From assembly GCF_963169125.1 (NCBI RefSeq), contig NC_084798.1, forward strand, positions 200,937,481-201,001,480: a stretch of DNA of 64,000 nucleotides, in the 5' to 3' direction. The notes under the pieces were generated by a model. It was not told the DNA's origin, searched no databases, and saw only the letters and a program-made list of their open reading frames with translations. Positions 52,859 through 64,000 of the stretch are shown one piece after another. The position numbers were made by a program, and so were the translations under genes. Within the stretch, counting starts at the first letter, position 1. Every line of letters starts with the position of its first letter. This DNA is from Humulus lupulus (lineage: Eukaryota; Streptophyta; Magnoliopsida; Rosales; Cannabaceae).

Positions 52859-54314
52859 TGTAACGCCCTACTTCCTTAGAGTCGTTACTAAGTGAGTTTA
52901 AAACGTGCACTTAACTCGCTAATCGAGGTTTTAGGTCAAAAGTGTAAATAAATCATAAACAGAGAAATAAACTTTGAAAGAAATTCCATTTACTAAAAAA
53001 AAACATACAGTGTTTTTCACTTGGGATCCCAAAATACTGTTTAGAAATATTTACACCATATAAGCACAAACCAAGTCGACTAGACGACAAAATCTAGGTT
53101 TTATTACAATCATCCCTCAAAACCATTGGCTGTGGCTACCAGGCAGGCCGAACATGTACGCGTCACTTCACGCTCTCCGTACTCATGGTTGGTCAATTTT
53201 CCCCTTGCCCTTACCTGCACCACAGAGCACCCGTGAGCTAAAGCCCAGCAAGAAAACCCTCACAAGCAGAAAACATATGCATAACAAACACTTAGCATAT
53301 AAACAGGCCATCAATAGGCTAAACACATACGACCATCCTGTCCCAGGCGCTTTATCAGGCCCTGGGTTTGCGGTCCACACCGTGAGGATATCCCAGGTAT
53401 CCCTTAGGGTCTCGCCCTGGCAACGCGCACCCCTCATGCTCAACGCTGCTCCTGGCCCCTTGCCGCACTCGGCCTTGCACTCCATGTGCCTAACGTTGTT
53501 CCCGGCCCCTTGCCGTTCCCGACCCTTGCCGACCTCGGCCTACGTCGTTCCCGGCTCTTGCCGAACATTTACACAATTGCATTCATAGCATAATAAAACA
53601 TATACTCAACATTAACAAATTCAATCAAAGGGCTACGCCCTGCAATTCAAACTTATTGGGCTCTTCCCCGCATACAAGCTCTATGGGAACAGTGGTTTTC
53701 TTACCTACGTCCCGAGCTTTCCGAGCACCGATATCTCGAGCACAGTCCCCTAACTTGAGCCTCGCCGAAACCCTAGTCACAACGCATTAACAATATTCAA
53801 CCATCAAGTTCTAGTCCAATGGTTAGTTTCAAACCATAATTATGATCTCTGAGGCGTTGAATTCTATCAATCAGGGTGATAAAATCCATCCCAAGCCTTA
53901 ACTATTGAGTTCCCGAGCCTAAAACCCCTTAAAAACCCAAAAGTACCTTAAGCGTCGCAGCCCCCAACTCAACCCGAGGCTTAGCCTCAAATTTGCCCAC
54001 ACGCGCCGTGGCCCTTGCTGAAGGGCGCCGCGGCGCGCCTCCAATTTTCTGACGCCCCATGATCAAAGGGGCTGCGGCTCAGCAAGAATAGAGCTGCGAC
54101 CCTACCCCTCGAACCCTGAAAAACTCAGCATTTCCACCTCAAAAACCAGTCCAATTTCCCCCTAATATCCAAATGGGGCCCACATGCATATTTAATTAAA
54201 CTAAACATGCATCTCTATCACATATTCACATATATTAACATATTGAATCATTTGTTGCCCTCTAGGCACGCTAATCAATGCCCTAAGCCCTATTAGCAAA
54301 TTTGGGTCGTTACA
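52859..54314 (-). repeat. Solo gypsy LTR inside the non-coding element, TSD CATAT
   Basis: The plus strand runs TGTAACGCCCTACTTCC to TTTGGGTCGTTACA, 1,456 bp, with CATAT on both sides (52,854-52,858 and 54,315-54,319). On the minus strand the LTR starts TGTAACGACCCAAATTTGC, like LTR B. It contains the conserved TTACCTGCACCACAGAGCAC block also seen at 9,756 and 61,417, and a GC-rich patch at 53,996-54,110. The frame 53,154-53,588 within it is not a gene. Confidence 0.8.
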
Positions 54315-54930
54315 CATATTATATGGCATATCATAATAATCATAATAATTCTCATGTATAAATAAATATACATTTATATATTAACATAATTATGTCTCAA
54401 AGAAATTTCACACAATTTGTCAACATATATTCATCATATTAGCATGCATTATTAATCTCATAATAATATTGTAAATATATCACAAATAACATACAATAAT
54501 TCACATATACACATATTGATATATTCTATTGATTCACAAAATCAATATATAGGCATGTCATATAAAACTCATAAAATTTTCATCTTAATAATTTATCATT
54601 ATCTCATAATATGACAATTCTATAACATGCTATCATATTACCCAATAATCTACTAGATTATTTACACATTAATCACGTATAACAAAAACTCAAGATATTA
54701 AATTATCTTCTAATATAACCACTATATTTGAAAAACAAAGGAGATTAGAAAGCACTGAACCTCATTTATAAAATTTTCTTCCTCTCATTTCTATCACTAT
54801 ATAAAAACCATTAGATATTCTAAGAAAACAAAAGAAGAACATTACCTTATCTTACCATCTTTATAAAGTTGGATCCTCACATTATCTCTATGGTTTCTAC
54901 ATCCATTGAAAAGGGAAATAAGCTTTTGAT
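54315..54930 (-). other. Interior of the non-coding LTR element, right part
   Basis: AT-rich, no coding motifs. It ends next to the right LTR with ATTGAAAAGGGAAATAAGC, which on the minus strand follows the 5' LTR where a primer-binding site is expected. Confidence 0.45.
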
Positions 54931-56034
54931 TGTTAGAGAATATATATTTATACTCAATGGAAACATGGAAAAACCAAAATACAACTCTATTCAAAAAATA
55001 CAATAGACAAGATGATAGATAAATAGGTTTACAACTCAATGACCAACAATACAAGTAAATGTAGAAATGAGAGAAAGAAGAGAATTATTAGAACTAAAAC
55101 TCTAAAACCAAAGATACCAATAAATATGTAAATAGAATTAGAAGAAGAGGATTACAAACTCAATACAACAATAATACAAGAATAACAACAAAAATGAAAA
55201 GATCAATCGAAAATAAACTCTCACACAACCAAAGTGTAGAGTAGTGGGGATTACCAACTTGAACAAGGTTCAAAACCTTTGTCCAAAAGCTTATTTCCCC
55301 TATTCTCTAAGCACTAAGGGATCTCTCTAGGAAATAGCTCTCTGAAATAATCAAGCCTCTATGGTGTATATTTCAGCCAAGTGCTTTGTGGATGGAAAAT
55401 GGTGTGTCTTACAAGTGAGCATTAGGCTCCTATTTATAGAGTTTTGAGACACCCTTTGAATTTCAACCACCAACCCCCATGGCTGTTACCTATGATTAAT
55501 TGGATGCTTATGGAATTAAAAAAGATATTTGAGAGTTACTTGGTTGTTGGAAACGTTCAAAATTGGATAAAACCGAAGTTGGAAAATGTTGTCAGCTGCT
55601 CAGGCCGCGGCCTGAAAAACACGAGCCGCGGCCCACGATGTGTTTTTTGCCTATTTTTTCCTCTTGGGTCATGGCCTGAAAAACACAGGCAGTGGCCCAA
55701 GTCATTTTTTCAACAACCAATTTGTCAAAATGTTCCAAATTCATTCCCACTTGATTTTGTAACTTCCATACACATTATGGGAGTTAAAATCACATCTCTA
55801 ACATCCATATTTCACATATGGCTTTAAGAAATTCAAATCAAAATGTGTAATATCAAATCTACACATAATTGGGTAATATTTTGGAGTTACAAGTTCGTAA
55901 CTCCAAAATATGTCACATTTGGGCACATGCATGTGTCCAATTTTGTGACTCTCAATAATATGTTACAAGGTGTGACAAATCATATTATGTCACATTATTT
56001 AATCTAACATTATATTATTTAAAATAATATAACA
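54931..56034 (-). repeat. 5' LTR of the non-coding LTR element
   Basis: 1,104 bp. Near-identical to the left LTR, with small differences such as a changed GC-rich patch (55,597-55,705). It is followed by TTAAC. Confidence 0.8.
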
Positions 56035-57520
56035 TTAACTATGTTGTGCATACTTGTAATATATAATGTATGCTTATTTGTTTTACTTGATTGAAAGGCT
56101 TGACTTATGAGTCAAGAGTGGCAATAGCACGCTGAGCGTAGGTCAGTATGGTTAGGCCTATCCATGAGTGTGGTATATGCTTGACCGACCATATGGTCGC
56201 TTGGAAAATAAAGCGGAAGGTACACTTGGCTAGCCCTAAGGCTGGTTATACAGAGAATAGGGCAGTGGGCCCCGGGGTGACTCGACAGTCACTTGTCTTG
56301 GGAAACGGGCCTCAGTGTGACTCTATACCCACTTATTTGGATTGAATGCAACCATGAGTAGGGTTATTACTGGTAGGCATGCTAATTATTATTATGTAAT
56401 ATGTTATTAACTGCTTATGAGCATGTCTATGTTTTCTTGTTAAGTCTTGGCTCATGGGTGCTATGTGGTGCAGGTAAGGGAAAGGGGAAGCTGGACCAGT
56501 CGTGAGTTGGAGAGATTTGGTGGTGGCGTGTACATATGCAGCTGGCTCAACCACCATGGTTGGGGATTCAAAGAGGAACTACGGTCAAACCATAATTTTA
56601 CCGCTTAGGCCGGCATGTGTTGTGACTACCCTTTTGAATTGTAAATGACTTTTTAAATGTTTATTTTGGGATCCCATGTACGAACTTAAACTTTTTAATG
56701 AAATTAAATATTCTGTTGACCAAAATTTTAACCGTAATCCGTTAATTACTTCTAGTTACACGTTTATGTCCAAATTACTTGATTATCAAGTCTAGCACTA
56801 TTTAAAATACAAAGTGTAAAGGTGTTGGCTATCCAGGGCGTTATAGAATCGTTGTTGTAAGAGGTATTTCTAGTTTGTTGAGTTTTTAAGTTTTTGGTTT
56901 CTATTGTTTTGAAAGTTTTTCAAAATTTTGAGTACTAGTTGAGTTTAAATGAGTTTTCAAGGTTGTTTATTGTGTTCCTGTACTGTTGAGACTATTTATG
57001 TGGTCGAACTAGATCAAAACCGTATTTTGGGATGGTTTTGAGGGATTTTACGATTTATGAAATTGTTGGAAATTCTAGGTTGTGGGGTCGCACTGCGGCC
57101 TGCATGAACTCATTCGAGGCAGGGGTGCCTCGAACCGCGGGAAAATTGTATGTTGGGTTGTGGGAACCCAAACCTAAGGGCTCGGAATAGATCTACTGCC
57201 TAGTTTAGTAGAATTCAAGGTCTTGGAGGCTAGGACTTAGTCTGGAAGCCTTTATAGGTTCGTTTCTTGATTACTATTCCTTGTTATGGTTGTGACTAGG
57301 GTATACCCTAGGCTCGTGAGGAAAGAATCGTACTCAGGGTCGCTATACTATATTCGCTCAGGACTTGTGGTAAGAAAAGTACACCTGGACTGTGGTTAGG
57401 GCTTGAGCCCCAGTTATCAAACATGGTTATAATCATGTTTAGAATATTTTATTAAATAGGTTTGAGTGTGATGTGCATATCTGTGTTAAATGATGTATGC
57501 TTACCTGTTATATCTGATTG

Positions 57521-57800
57521 AAAAGCTCTGCTTATAAGTCGAGAGTGGCAATAGTGTGCAGAATGTATGCCATAATGGCTGGGCCAATATAGAAGCTCGG
57601 CTTATAAGCGGTGGATGACATTAGTGTGCAGAACGCAGGCCGTAATGGCTAGGACAATATAGAAGCTCGACTTATAAGCCGTGGATGACATTAGCATGTG
57701 AAATGCATGTCGTTGTGGCTGGGCCAATATAGAAGCTTGGCTTATAAGTCGTGGTCGGCAATAGCGTGCGAAACGCATACCGTTATGGCTAGTTCAACCT
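57521..57800 (+). repeat. Four tandem 70-bp units in LTR A
   Basis: Units start at 57,521, 57,591, 57,661 and 57,731, each with (A/G)AAGCT(C/T)(T/G)GCTTATAAG near the start, then GTGGATGACATTAG-like and CGTAATGGCTGGGCCAATAT at the end. The period is exactly 70 bp. In the related LTR B a single unit is seen at about 56,092-56,160. Confidence 0.8.
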
Positions 57801-59369
57801 AGAAGATTGATATACACTTGTACAACCCTATGGCCACCGGGAATATAAAGCGTGATGTACGTTTGGCTAGCTCTAAGGCTGGTTAAAAAGGGATAAAGGC
57901 AAGGGTGCCCCAGTGTGGCTCTATGGTCACTTATTTAGATTGAATGCATGCCTGAGTATTGATATTACTGCTTAGCATGCTATTTATGATTATGAAATCT
58001 ATTGATCTATTGCTTATGAGCATGTTTATGTTTTCTTGTTGTTCCCTTTCTCACGGGTGCTACGTGGTGCAGGTAAATGAAAGAAAAAGCAAGACCAGCC
58101 ATGAGTTAGAGAGCTTCAAGGGCGGGATGTACATATGCAGCATGCTCAGCCACAATGGTTGAGGTTACTTGTTGGAACTAGGGTTGAACCCTGATTTTGC
58201 AGCCTAGGCCGGCCCTTGTATTTGTTTTTGTAACCAGTTTGGTTTATAGAATCTCTTTGGATCGCGTGCATCAAACATAAACTCTTTAAATGAAGTGGTT
58301 ACTATTTGACCAAAAATTTTAATAGCTAAACCTTGTGTTAGTTTCAATTACACGTTTTATGTCCAAATGACTCGTTTAGCGAATTAAGCATTATTTTAAT
58401 TACACAGTGTAACGGTCCTGGATTAGGAGGGCGTTACACTGGAATTTTTAGTCATTTGGTAATCTACGATTAGATAGACGTACACATTTGGTGTGATGTC
58501 TTATTTAGGAAATTGATCAAGTAGACAAGATCATATGTATTTTGTTATATTGGACTGAACCGATATTGATTATTGATCAGATATGTAAGTATTGTTATTA
58601 TCTAATCTAATCATATCACAGCGTTGACCATAGGTCAATTCAATAATAATTACAAGTGATTAATATTATGATAAAATTATTAGTCAAGTTTTTTATTTGT
58701 TCGTTGCCAGCTTACCCTGCGGACTAGCTCATACTTACACAATGGAGATTTAGTAGAATAATTGAGTGAGAGTATTTATCATAGACATGAAATCTATAGC
58801 TTTCATTTAAGAAGTGAAACGATGATTTCCTTATAGTTTGGTTCAAGTTTTAAATTATAGAGTACTCATTTCTGTAATTATGTTTACGGAATATCATTTA
58901 CAAGGAACTTGGTGGGAGTTAAAGATAAAATACCAATAAGAGGTAAAACGGTAATTTGCACTCATCTCATTAGTAGATCATCTATAGAGGATTTAATGGC
59001 GGTTATGGCAATAACAATGGATAACGTATTTACATTTAGTGTAAATCATTCTATGAATTCAAGAGTGATATTATTTGTTATAAATAAACTCATGGTAAGT
59101 TATTGGAGTCATAGTTCATGGATCCATGGTCGTCATGTCATCTCTTATCAAAATTAACTTAGTAGTCTTCAATAATTAATTTAATTATTAATTATAAAAT
59201 ATCATATTGACTCGGTCAATGGAAATAAATAATGTTAAATTATTTTTTGATATTTTTTAGAAAAAAATTGAAGAAATATTGAGGATTTTATTGCAAAGTC
59301 TCAAAAAGAGAGTATTATAACAAATCGGGACAATTTTATTAATATTGATAAATTTGTATTTATATTAAT

Positions 59370-59962
59370 TGTTGACCCAAGATTTGGCCAACTGACACGG
59401 AATCAGAATATGCTTGATATGAATGAATATGATGAGAAGAACGTAATGACAAAAAGTGAATAACAACACGATATTTTTATTGTGGTTCGGCCCCAGAATC
59501 TGGTAATAACCTACGTCCACTTAGACTATTATTGATATAGAATCAAAGGAGTGATCAAAGAACAAGGGTTCAATGAGTTTCACCCACGTCTGAAGAACAA
59601 TACAATATTACTAGGAGAATTACTATAGTCTCAAATAATTCCAAAGCCAAAAGTCCCTTCCTTGAGCTATCTTTTGCTATTTATAGGCTCAAGGGGGATT
59701 ACAAAAGATTGTTACAGATATTCTTTCCTGAATCATCGGATACTCAGGAGATTGTGTGAGATAAATTTGGGATTTACAAAGATCTTCTCATAAATGTTGC
59801 TTTGTATGCGGAACTATCGACCAGACTGGTCGCAGGTAAGACTGGGCCGCTTACTGCTTCTAATGTGTCTTCTGGTCGATACTCTAGCAGAACGTTTCCA
59901 GGTGTCAGCCACGTGTCCAGGGATCACTTGCCACGTCATCAATGCTAGTTTTTCGGATAACA
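59370..59962 (-). repeat. 593-bp LTR (solo LTR or TRIM-like), TSD TTAAT
   Basis: Starts TGTTGACCCAAGATTTGGCC and ends CGGATAACA, with TTAAT on both sides (59,365-59,369 and 59,963-59,967). A minus-strand TATA (CTATAAATAGC, about 59,678-59,688) sets the orientation. It contains the block TGGTTCGGCCCCAGAATCTG and a CCTACGTCCAC word common in plant LTRs. No internal domain is present. Confidence 0.75.
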
Positions 59963-60327
59963 TTAATAAAATGAATTAAATAAAGTTTAAAATTATAATT
60001 TATTAAATTTGACAAGTATTTAATTAATTAAAATTATTAAATAATTAAAATGAAATGAGAAACTAAAACCTATTTTATATCATAACTAGTTTCCTATATA
60101 TACAGAGGTGTTATATAATGCATTAGGTCAGATGAATTTGAAAAGGTAAAAATTCACTCTTAATATTCTATACCTAGTCGCCCACTCTCTCTCTCTTAGT
60201 TTTCTCTCTAGGAATTCTCTTTTCATGTATTGAGACTTGCCCACATAAACACTAGGTTGTTTTAGAGAAATACTTGGAAGCTTGTGGTATAGATTCAAAG
60301 CGGTTTGGATTCCTTGCAATACCTAGC

Positions 60328-61024
60328 TGTTGTACCCTAAACTTAACACGAGTTCACTTGCCCAGCTTGAGTACACCTAGCAGTTAAATAAGTGGAAAGA
60401 TAACCACATAAAATATAGTTATTAACCATGTGAACAGCTCGAGACTCATAATGGTCAGACCCAATATTAGGCGTCCTGGATTTACTACGAGCTCGAAGTC
60501 AGATAGCTGTCAAGCATGAACTCGGGTGAGACATTCAACTTGTGAGGACCTAGATATAACACATATTGAAAGATCCTAAGAGACTCAGGTATTCTTTATA
60601 CGCTCATTAATGATCACGTTGTATCGTATCTATATAATTTATTACCCGAGATAGCAGGGGCGTGTTTATTCTGTTACCAAATCTTATCCCAAAATAAGTG
60701 ATAATAATATGTATTTATTATATACCATATATAATTAGGCAATTTATTTACTCGGTTACCCAAACTTGTCCATGGAATTCCCCTATAAATATTGGGAATA
60801 TTGGACAGGGAAGGGGACCATATTCTGATATATCGAAACTCTGCCAAAACAGAGAGAAACAGTAATAATATTGACTCGTGAACTAGGTGGATTTTAACTA
60901 CTGAACCACGTAAAAGTTCTATGCTTTTGAGTGAGTTCTTGTTATTTTCATTGTGGTTTACTGTCAAGCACTAATTTACCCATTTTATTTCTTAATATAG
61001 TATTGGCGAAAAACTGCGTCAACA
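60328..61024 (+). repeat. LTR of the gypsy-1 family, with a short leader behind it
   Basis: 697 bp, from TGTTGTACCCTAAACTTAAC to ACTGCGTCAACA. This copy keeps the ancestral TG start that is mutated in gypsy-1. It is followed by GTTTGGTGCTTTT (61,025-61,037), the same leader as gypsy-1 at 1,526, so it was a 5' LTR of an element now cut by the next insertion. TATA-like CCCTATAAATATTGGG is at about 60,781-60,796. Confidence 0.75.
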
Positions 61025-61037
61025 GTTTGGTGCTTTT

Positions 61038-62801
61038 TGTAACGCCCTGGTTACCCCAAAACAGTTATGGTGATCGGTGAACCGGAAATTTGACCTGCTA
61101 CCCGAGTCCTTTGGTTAAAAACGTGTTCTAAGTGTTATTAACAGGTTAAGGTGAAAAAAACAATAAAGAGGAAAGGATATATTTTATTAAGTATATAAAC
61201 TGCTCATGATCTATTCAAAACATTTACAAGTTGTTCATTATACAAAATGGCCTCTACTATTTCAAAATTTACAACCCCGCCGACCTAAGCGGCAAAAATA
61301 GGGTAAACCCCTTAGTTCCTCTGAGAACTCCTTGGCCGTGGTGGTCAAGCGGCCGCATATGTACACATCACCACCTAAGCTCTCCACTCAAGGCTGGGTG
61401 AGCTTTTCTTTCCCTTTACCTGCACCACACAGCACCCATGAGCCAAGGCCCAGCAAGAAAACACAATAAAGCATGATATAATATCAACAATGATCGTAAT
61501 AATCATTCAGGACTATCAGTCCAAAACATATATGTGACAGTCGCAAAAGTCACTAAATTGGGAATAACTCCCTTCAGCCTTGTGACGATACGGTCACCGA
61601 GGCATAACAGGTAAGTGAACCTTTCATTATCTTAACCAGGATAGGTGTAAGGTGACTGGTCACAAACATAACCTTCCTCATGACCATAGAGTCATAACCC
61701 TGGAACATCGTTCCCTAGCCATGTGACAAGCAGTCACCTGGGCCTTATGCCCTGCTCTCAGTAACTAGTCTTAGACTATCCAAGCGCTTATAAGTTCATC
61801 GACCTTAGGGTCGGTCTAGTATTAATGCCTTAGAGCCATTCAACACTGATATCGATTAGATCTAATCTTCATTCGGCCCTGCGTTCAGGACGCTTATGCC
61901 GTTTCTGACTCTTAGGTCAGTGTCCCTGACTAGTCAGTGCCATATACAAGTAATCAACATTCACTAGCATTTAATATGCAACCCATGTCCACATTTTTTA
62001 ATCAACATGCCTCAATAGTAAATATGCATGTCATATATACACAGGGTGCAATTTTCTTACCTCAGGTTCGAGCGAGAGATATTATAAGAACGACTCTTGA
62101 GAACGATCGATCTTTTGGTTCCTTAGTGGTTAGCTAATCAGAACCAATTATAACCTCCATTAATGAGAATCAACATGGATAGGGTCTTGACCTAAGCACC
62201 ACTTTCGGGACCTCGAAACATGCGCACATGGTGAGTAGATTCGATCCCAGGCCTTAAGGATTGAAACCCTAAGTCAAAAACCCTTAAAAACACACAAAAT
62301 AGGACTTTTAAGGAACAGGGTAGCGCTACAGCGCTGACCCCTAGCGCCCTAGCGCTATTCTCAGAACCTCCAACACGCCCAAATGCCCCCTGAGTAGCAC
62401 TGTAGCGCCCTAGGGTGGGCTATAGCGCTACCTCCAGAATAGGAACCCCCTGAAACAACCTTCTTCATCTCCTTCGATTCAAACCTAATTCCAAAGCTTC
62501 CAAATGCCATTTTTGATGCCAAATGAACCCAAAAACCATCTCAACATACCCCAAACATCCCAACCATAGGAACCCTATCCAAAACTCCCAACAAAAACCA
62601 AGATCTCAAACTAGAAATCACAATTGCAAAACATAACTAAAACAGGGCAAACCAGGGAATTCTATGGTTAGAAACTTACCCAAAGCTCAGCTTATGATGC
62701 TCTTCAATGGAGGAACACACTCCCAAACTCCAAAGGCTTGCTTCCCAAGCTTGAATCCTCAAGAATGGTTCAAAAATTACAAAGAAAACTGAAGGAGAAA
62801 G
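61038..62801 (-). repeat. Tekay-family LTR fragment, truncated by family X
   Basis: Starts TGTAACGCCCTGGTTACC and shares the blocks CAAGCGGCCGCATATGTACA (61,348-61,367), CTTTACCTGCACCACACAG and GATTAGATCTAATC with the fragment at 9,387-10,158. It is cut by the start of family X at 62,802. A GC-rich AGCGCTA-based patch lies at 62,320-62,445. The 62,460-62,790 part is A/C-rich. No coding sequence. Confidence 0.65.
62320..62445. repeat. AGCGCTA/AGCGCCCTA repeat patch
   Basis: TAGCGCTACAGCGCT, TAGCGCCCTAGCGCTAT and TAGCGCCCTAGGGTG/TATAGCGCTACC occur within about 125 bp. AGCGCT is self-complementary, so the patch contains several short inverted repeats. Confidence 0.6.
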
Positions 62802-64000
62802 TGTTGGGGTTTTATGCCTTAATTAAAACTCAAATTCTTTGTAATCTCATTTTATTATCAATAAAAGAATAGAAATCATTTTTTGACTTGCTCAATCACT
62901 TTGCTCACATGTTTTATTTTCATGATTATTTGTTTAATATAAACTTCTATTAAATCCCGAGCATATAGCTAATCTTATTTATAGTGACGTAATCACAGTG
63001 GAATATAAATATGATTATATGTTCAAAATAAGTTAGTCCTAAGATTAGTCAGTGCACCGGATTTACACAGACTTGCCAATCTACGATATGATCTACTTAC
63101 ACATTACAATGTTATGTTCTTTCCAGAACATTAGCAAAGTAGACAAGATCGGATGTATTTGTTACATCGGATAGGACCAATATTGACAGTTGATAAGATA
63201 AGTAAACATACCGTTATTATCTATTCTAGTCATATCATATAGTTGGCCATAGGTCAATTCAATCTCAATTCTGAGTGGTTAGTATTCTAACTTATTGTAT
63301 TATTTGAGTTCTTTGACTTGTTCATTACCAGCTTACCCTACGGACTAGCCCATACTTACATCTTGGGAACTCGGTAGTATAATTGAGTGGGAGTGTTAAT
63401 CATAGATATGAACATCTATAGCTTCTAATGAAGAAGTGAAATGATGGTTTCCTTTTAGTTTGGTTCAAGGTGTTAAATGATAGAGATCTCATTTCATTAA
63501 TTAAATTAGTTTACTGAAATATCATTTACAAGGAACTAAGTGTTTTAAGGATAAAATACAATGAGGGGTAAAACGGTATTTTAGCCCTATCTCATTGTAG
63601 ACCGTCTATAGAGGATTGAGTGAAAATTATGGTTGTAACAATGGATAATTAATAGCGTATCTATATTTGTTATAGAGCGTTCTATGAATTCAAGAGTGCA
63701 ATTCCAAGTCTATAATGGAGTCACGAGGAATTAATAAGTTAGTAAATTTATTTGTTAGATTTATGATAACTTATTGGAGCTTGATTTCATAGGCCCATGG
63801 TCCCCATTGTACCTTGGATAAAATCATCTAGATAGTCTCAATTAATTGATTTAAACATCAATTAGAATTATCAAAGTTGACCAGGTCAATTTTGGATAGT
63901 TTCACAGAGTTGTGTAATTTTGAGAAGAAAAGAGAAATTATGGCAGATTTATTAATTAAGATAAATTGGTATCTAAATTAATAAATAAGTTTAAATCAAG
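62802..64000 (+). mobile_element. LTR-like repeat of family X (copy 2), continuing past the window
   Basis: Starts TGTTGGGGTTTTATGCC and matches copy 1 over GTGACGTAATCACAGTGGA, CCAATCTACGAT, GTAGACAAGATC, CAAGGAACT and AGGTAAAACGGTA-like blocks. The right end is outside the window. No coding sequence is visible. Best read as an LTR. Confidence 0.55.

Larger units (their letters stand above)
49741..56034 (-). mobile_element. Non-coding LTR retrotransposon (1.1-kb LTR family), TSD TTAAC
   Basis: Both LTRs read TGTTAGAGAATATA...ATAATATAACA (49,741-50,838 and 54,931-56,034). TTAAC flanks both ends (49,736-49,740 and 56,035-56,039). Minus orientation is shown by a minus-strand TATA (CTATAAATAG, about 50,230-50,240) and a G-rich tract GTGGGGAA directly before the left LTR on that strand (50,839-50,850). 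Beside the right LTR the minus strand reads ATCAAAAGC, a weak match to the initiator-methionine primer site. The interior, about 2.6 kb without the nested solo LTR, has no gag or pol motif, so the element is non-autonomous. Confidence 0.8.
48255..56845 (+). repeat. Gypsy LTR B, solo, inserted in LTR A
   Basis: Begins TGTAATATCCAAAATTTGC and ends CCAGGGCGTTATA (terminal CA mutated to TA). Flanking pentamers are GACTC (48,250-48,254) and GAATC (56,846-56,850), a duplication with one mismatch. Without the 6.3-kb insertion it is about 2.29 kb. It carries a GC-rich triple repeat (49,408-49,600) and only one unit of the 70-bp repeat that LTR A has four times. Confidence 0.7.
47465..58438 (+). repeat. 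Gypsy LTR A (about 2.38 kb without its insertion)
   Basis: Begins TGTAACACCCCAAAG and ends GGAGGGCGTTACA. Both halves (47,465-48,254 and 56,851-58,438) belong to the same LTR family as those at 13,924 and 48,255. The flanking bases (ATAAT and CTGGA) do not match, so either the duplication decayed or a small deletion occurred at insertion. No internal domain is present, so it is a solo LTR. A CT-rich tract lies at 48,085-48,127 and a 4 x 70-bp tandem repeat near the end. Confidence 0.65.
47259..60327 (+). mobile_element. LTR-like repeat of family X (copy 1), split by nested LTRs
   Basis: Starts TGTTGGGCTTTATGCCC at 47,259 and matches the second copy at 62,802 (TGTTGGGGTTTTATGCC...). It resumes after the nested A/B block at 58,439 and continues to about 60,327, with the 593-bp element inside. 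Without the insertions it is about 1.5 kb. TATA-like CCTATATATACAGAGG is at about 60,092-60,107 on the plus strand, and a CT-rich run (60,184-60,210) follows, so it looks like an LTR in plus orientation. No coding sequence. Its end is uncertain because the gypsy-1-family LTR begins at 60,328. Confidence 0.55.

Noticed and set aside
53154..53588. 144-codon frame on the plus strand
   Set aside because: It lies inside a solo LTR bounded by a perfect CATAT duplication, is rich in Pro/Ser/Leu, and has no homologue known to me.
40010..54319. The identical CATAT duplications of two different solo LTRs taken as a single event
   Set aside because: The two LTRs (40,015 and 52,859) are of different lengths and sequence. 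A five-base coincidence in AT-rich DNA is plausible.

Overview
This is nuclear DNA of a flowering plant, almost certainly a eudicot. It is AT-rich, full of long-terminal-repeat (LTR) retrotransposons and CACTA (En/Spm) DNA transposons, and its broken host-gene exons have plant-type GT-AG introns. I cannot name the species. I see no complete host gene, no tRNA or rRNA gene, no CRISPR array and nothing bacterial. Every recognisable coding piece belongs to a transposon or is an exon fragment carried by one.

The first 39 kb is a Russian doll whose layers can mostly be separated by target-site duplications (TSDs). Layer 0 is a decayed CACTA element on the minus strand (1-771 and 37,939 to about 39,400). 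Layer 1 is a Tat-type Ty3/gypsy element, gypsy-1 (777-37,933, plus strand, TSD TTACC), about 11.9 kb once its insertions are removed. Layer 2 is three insertions into gypsy-1: a truncated Tekay-like gypsy (9,387-15,025, TSD AGAAT/AGAAC), a 1.1-kb solo LTR (16,184-17,283, TSD TTTGG) and a probable gene-capturing CACTA element (17,971-36,431). Layer 3, inside that CACTA, is a pol-less gypsy, gypsy-2 (21,838-31,252, TSD ATTTT).

The probable Pack-CACTA is the most interesting object. With gypsy-2 removed it is about 9 kb and holds intron-containing fragments of at least six unrelated host genes in tandem: an HN1-like DUF4057 protein, a DUF547 protein, a neprosin-domain protein, a group-1 sulfate transporter, a metal tolerance protein (MTP) and a KEA-type K+/H+ antiporter. 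Gypsy-1 and gypsy-2 also share an antisense gene between the pol side and the 3' LTR. It contains probable introns and encodes a protein resembling the putative gypsy-type transposon domain plus a coiled coil.

From 39.4 to 64 kb the layout is again nested but holds few coding remnants. It contains an LTR-like family (called X here; three partial copies), a 3.6-kb solo LTR (40,015-43,610, TSD CATAT), a CACTA TnpD remnant with DUF4216 (44.27-47.03 kb), two nested 2.3-2.4-kb gypsy LTRs (A and B), a non-coding LTR element (49,741-56,034, TSD TTAAC) that itself carries a gypsy solo LTR (TSD CATAT), a 593-bp LTR element (TSD TTAAT), an LTR of the gypsy-1 family (60,328-61,024) and another Tekay-family LTR cut by X at 62,802.

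The pieces do not form a pathway. They record successive insertion, capture, LTR-LTR recombination and decay. All family names come from recognising motifs by eye and were not checked by database search.
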